Below are positions 61,835 through 64,000 of a DNA stretch of 64,000 bases, one piece after another (the first letter of the stretch is position 1; each line of letters starts with the position of its first letter). This DNA is from Parafrankia elaeagni (lineage in GTDB: Bacteria; Actinomycetota; Actinomycetes; Frankiales; Frankiaceae). Below the pieces are notes generated by a model. It saw nothing but the letters and a program-made list of their open reading frames with translations, ran no database searches and was not told the DNA's origin. A program made the translations under genes and the position numbers. The stretch spans positions 62,001 through 126,000 of the forward strand of contig NZ_KB893712.1 in assembly GCF_000374165.1 (NCBI RefSeq). The letters run 5' to 3'.

Positions 61835-62223
61835 CGACGCTGCTGGTCCGTATCCGCCCGCCCGGCACCGGCGTCGGAGCCGATGCCGGTCTCGGCTCCG
61901 ACGCCGGTGCCGGGCGAGACAGCCCGGTGCCGGGACTCGACCTGGAGGCGTTCGGCCTCGCCTCCGGGCTGCACCCCGATCTGGTCCGCCGCCTCGTCGC
62001 GCTCGGCCTGCTCGACGCCGAGCCCGACGCGTCCGGGCGCTACGTCCTCGCCGCACGGGCGGTGGCGCGCGCCGGGCGCATCGAGCGGCTTCGTCGTGAC
62101 CTGGGGATCACCTACACGGCGACCGGGGTCGTCCTCGACCTGCTCGACCGCATCGACGAGCTGGAACGCCTGCTGCGGGCCCGGCCGGCGCGCGGCGAGG
62201 CGCACCGGCCGCCCGTCAGCTGA
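61831..62223 (+). CDS. cbpM: Chaperone modulator CbpM / MerR-like protein
   Basis: This 130-residue protein has a low-complexity Gly/Ala/Asp N-terminus (GVGADAGLGSDAGAGRD), then a MerR-like helix region (LEAFGLASGLHPDLVRRLVA, LGLLDAEPDASGRYVLAARA) and a dimerising helix (TGVVLDLLDRIDELERLLRA). CbpM proteins bind the J domain of CbpA and inhibit it, and the gene partners cbpA here with a 4-bp overlap. HspR-like repressor function is the alternative. Confidence 0.8.
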   Translation: MTTLLVRIRPPGTGVGADAGLGSDAGAGRDSPVPGLDLEAFGLASGLHPDLVRRLVALGLLDAEPDASGRYVLAARAVARAGRIERLRRDLGITYTATGVVLDLLDRIDELERLLRARPARGEAHRPPVS

Positions 62224-62246
62224 CCGTGCCGGGCCCGCTGCCCGGC

Positions 62247-62471
62247 CTACCGGTTGCTGACCACCTTCGCCGACGACCTGGCGGGATGGTGGAGCTGGTC
62301 GTGGGTATCGGCCCAGGCGTACGCCTCGGCGGCGACCCGGGTGAAGGAGGCGGGCCCGAGCCGGCACTCGGCGCAGGACACCCCGAACAGACGACTGAAC
62401 GTCCGCCCGCCGAACGTGGGCGTGGGGTCGGACTCGCGGGAGGCGTCGGAACGACGGCGGAAAAGTCCCAT
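62247..62471 (-). CDS. Small hypothetical protein with CxxC
   Basis: The ATG at 62471 gives 74 residues: MGLFRRRSDASRESDP, then FSRLFGVSCAECRLGPASFT and AEAYAWADTHDQLHHPA. The single CxxC and following charged, His-rich part could bind a metal, but no family is recognised. It converges on the chaperone operon, ending 24 bp past cbpM. Coding status rests on frame, start and composition only. Confidence 0.4.
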   Translation of the reverse strand: MGLFRRRSDASRESDPTPTFGGRTFSRLFGVSCAECRLGPASFTRVAAEAYAWADTHDQLHHPARSSAKVVSNR

Positions 62472-62670
62472 CAGATCGACCTCGAGGGCGACCCACCTGC
62501 CGATGGTGGACGACCGGTGACCTCTCCGGTGGCGGGTCGGCTGGTGCCGGCCGCCAGGTCGCCGTCCCGGGGCCCCGGGACGGGCAGCGTGGTCAAACAC
62601 CGCAGGTTCATCTCGCGATGGTAGGACGAAGCCGGCCCGGACTCGACCGGTAAGGCCTGTACGGCATGTG

Positions 62671-63450
62671 TCAGCCGTGTCGGCTGCCCTCGACCTCGAA
62701 GACATCCGGTGCGGTCTCGCGGGAGGTCGAGCGCACCCGGTGTGCCCACTCGTTCCGCGGCCAGGTGGTCGCCGCGGACCAGCGGAGCCGGTCGAGCCGG
62801 GCCGCGCACAGCACCGCCTCACCGAGTTCGGTGCCCCGGGCGTCGGCGCCGCGCAGGTCCACCCGGTGCAGCCGGGCCCCGGCCAGCCGCAGGCCGCGCA
62901 GGTCGGCCGTGCGCAGGTCGGCCGTGTCGAGGATCGCGTCCGTCGCGTCCGCCCCCGCCAGGACGGCGCCGCGCAGGATGGTCGCGCCGGCGTCGGCGTC
63001 GCGCAGGTCGGCGCGACCGAGGAACGCCCCGCGCAGGTCGACGTCGCGCAGGTACGCCCCGCGCAGGTCGGCGCCACGCAGGTCCGCGCCGGTGAGGTAG
63101 GTGCCGACGAGCATGGCCCCGCTGAGGTCCGCACCGGCCAGCACCGCGCCGCTCAGGTCGGTGTCCCGCAGGTCGGCGCCGCGCAGCTGGGTGCCCCGCA
63201 GGTCGGTGCCGCGCAGGTCCGCGCCGCTCAGATAGGCCCCGCGCAGGTCGGCCCCGCGCAGCCCGCGGCCGCTGAAGACCCGGCCGGCCAGGTCGGCGCC
63301 GGCGAGCTCGGCCGCGGCGCCCCGCCGGCCGGGCCACAGGCCACGGCGGGTCGAGAGGCCACGGCGGGTCGAGGCGGCTCCGGATAACCGGTCCGCGACC
63401 ACCCCGGTGCCGCCTGAGCGGCCCCGGCCGGTGCGATTGTCGCGCGTCAT
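62671..63450 (-). CDS. Pentapeptide repeat protein
   Basis: The ATG at 63450 gives 260 residues. After about 45 basic residues come roughly 30 A-(D/x)-L-(R/x)-x pentapeptides (ADLRGAYLSGADLRGTDLRG is typical), predicted to fold as a right-handed quadrilateral beta-helix. The last 50 residues (RWSAATTWPRNEWAHRVRST) form a non-repeat cap. MfpA/Qnr proteins of this class mimic DNA and protect gyrase, but most members have unknown partners. A longer start at 63540 would overlap pheA and is less likely. Confidence 0.85.
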   Translation of the reverse strand: MTRDNRTGRGRSGGTGVVADRLSGAASTRRGLSTRRGLWPGRRGAAAELAGADLAGRVFSGRGLRGADLRGAYLSGADLRGTDLRGTQLRGADLRDTDLSGAVLAGADLSGAMLVGTYLTGADLRGADLRGAYLRDVDLRGAFLGRADLRDADAGATILRGAVLAGADATDAILDTADLRTADLRGLRLAGARLHRVDLRGADARGTELGEAVLCAARLDRLRWSAATTWPRNEWAHRVRSTSRETAPDVFEVEGSRHG

Positions 63451-63536
63451 GACAGGTGAGATTAGCCACACAACCGGCTTCGGGGGAACTGTTACGCCAC
63501 CTTCGGCTGCTCCGTCACCGGGAGCGGACGTGGTGG

Positions 63537-64000
63537 TCACAGCTCCGGCAGCTCACCGATGCCGTCGATGCAGCGGGCGACCCAGGCGGCTGACCTGGCG
63601 AACTCGTGGTTCGCGAGGCGCGGGTCGGTCGCGGGGGCGGTCCGGTCGGCGCGGGCATAGGAGCCGAGGAAGCGGATTCTGCTGCTGATCCGGTGCAGCC
63701 CCGTCAGTGCCTCCCGGACCGGGCGGTCGGTGACGTGCCCCTCGGCGTCGATCGAGAAGGAGTACCGGCCGAGTCCCTCGCCGGTCGGCCGCGACTCGAT
63801 CCGCAGCAGGTTCACCCCGCGCACGGCCCACTCCGCCAGCAGCGCCAGCAGCGCCCCCGGCTCGTCGGCGGCCGGCCAGACCACGATGGACGTCTTGTCC
63901 ATGCCGGTCGGCGCGGCGACGCGGCCGGGACGTCCGAGCAGCACGAAGCGTGTCATCGCGTCGGGAGCGTCGTTGATCTCGGTGATCAGCGCCTCCAGCC
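63537..64000 (-). CDS. pheA: Prephenate dehydratase, C-terminal part (runs off the window)
   Basis: The minus-strand frame is open to the last base and continues LEALITEINDAPDAMTRFVL before the first internal Met, so the start is outside. The visible part is the end of the catalytic domain (TRFVLLGRP) and the ACT regulatory domain (KTSIVVWPAADEPGALLALL; GVNLLRIESRPTGEGLGRYS), where phenylalanine binds. The enzyme converts prephenate to phenylpyruvate. It ends 86 bp after the pentapeptide gene's start on the same strand. Confidence 0.9.
   Translation of the reverse strand, partial: LEALITEINDAPDAMTRFVLLGRPGRVAAPTGMDKTSIVVWPAADEPGALLALLAEWAVRGVNLLRIESRPTGEGLGRYSFSIDAEGHVTDRPVREALTGLHRISSRIRFLGSYARADRTAPATDPRLANHEFARSAAWVARCIDGIGELPEL

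Overview
The window is high-GC actinobacterial DNA. The genes are tightly packed, GTG starts are common, and coding sequences often overlap by 1-4 bp. An ISAs1-family transposase, an F420-dependent LLM oxidoreductase, a NirBD/NnaR-type nitrate assimilation set and a SARP/AfsR regulator fit a soil or plant-associated actinomycete. A Frankia-like genome is my best guess, but the window alone does not prove it.

Layout. (1) 1-2.0 kb is a mobile-element edge: the C-terminus of a large serine recombinase, a 3'-half tRNA-Arg(CCU) fragment that looks like an attachment-site scar, and an ISAs1 transposase. (2) 2.1-13.5 kb holds an FMN-dependent glutamate-synthase-like protein, a two-gene RloA/RloB (AbiL-type) defence cassette, a very long AfsR-like regulator, a DrrAB-type ABC exporter with its TetR regulator, an AhpD-like protein and a DUF1330 protein. 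(3) 13.7-16.7 kb is a translationally coupled operon of a methyltransferase, a haem-oxygenase-like di-metal oxidase candidate and an F420 LLM enzyme. (4) 16.8-21.0 kb is nirB, nirD and an NnaR-like HemD/winged-helix regulator. The rest of nitrate assimilation (narK and a nitrate reductase fused to its own flavoprotein reductase) lies at 46.3-52.4 kb.

(5) Between these halves (21-46 kb), and continuing to 62 kb, is a gene set that closely parallels the DosR/DevR dormancy regulon of Mycobacterium tuberculosis. It contains four tandem-domain universal stress proteins, a flavodoxin-like protein, phosphoketolase, two Rv2004c-like phosphotransferase/ATPase proteins, a CoA-transferase, an Acg-type nitroreductase, a SulP permease, a DevR/DosR response regulator, a DevS/DosT-type GAF-GAF histidine kinase that keeps the haem-ligand histidine, CBS-DUF1918 and CBS-BON proteins, PEP synthase, a C-terminal remnant of a P-type ATPase (CtpF-like), NarK, an Rv0571c-like phosphoribosyltransferase/hydrolase, an Hsp20 and a dnaK-grpE-cbpA-cbpM operon. 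Several promoters in this block carry GGGAC-N4-GNCCC-like boxes, often in pairs 22-23 bp apart.

Working model (inference): DevS senses O2/NO/CO through haem and phosphorylates DevR. DevR then switches on stress proteins, chaperones and fermentative or anaplerotic carbon routes (phosphoketolase, PEP synthase, CoA-transferase), while nitrate uptake and reduction are controlled separately by nitrogen status (GlnR/NnaR). Gene decay is visible at three places (CtpF tail, DoxX internal deletion, dehalogenase tail). The window ends in a pentapeptide-repeat protein and the truncated C-terminus of prephenate dehydratase.
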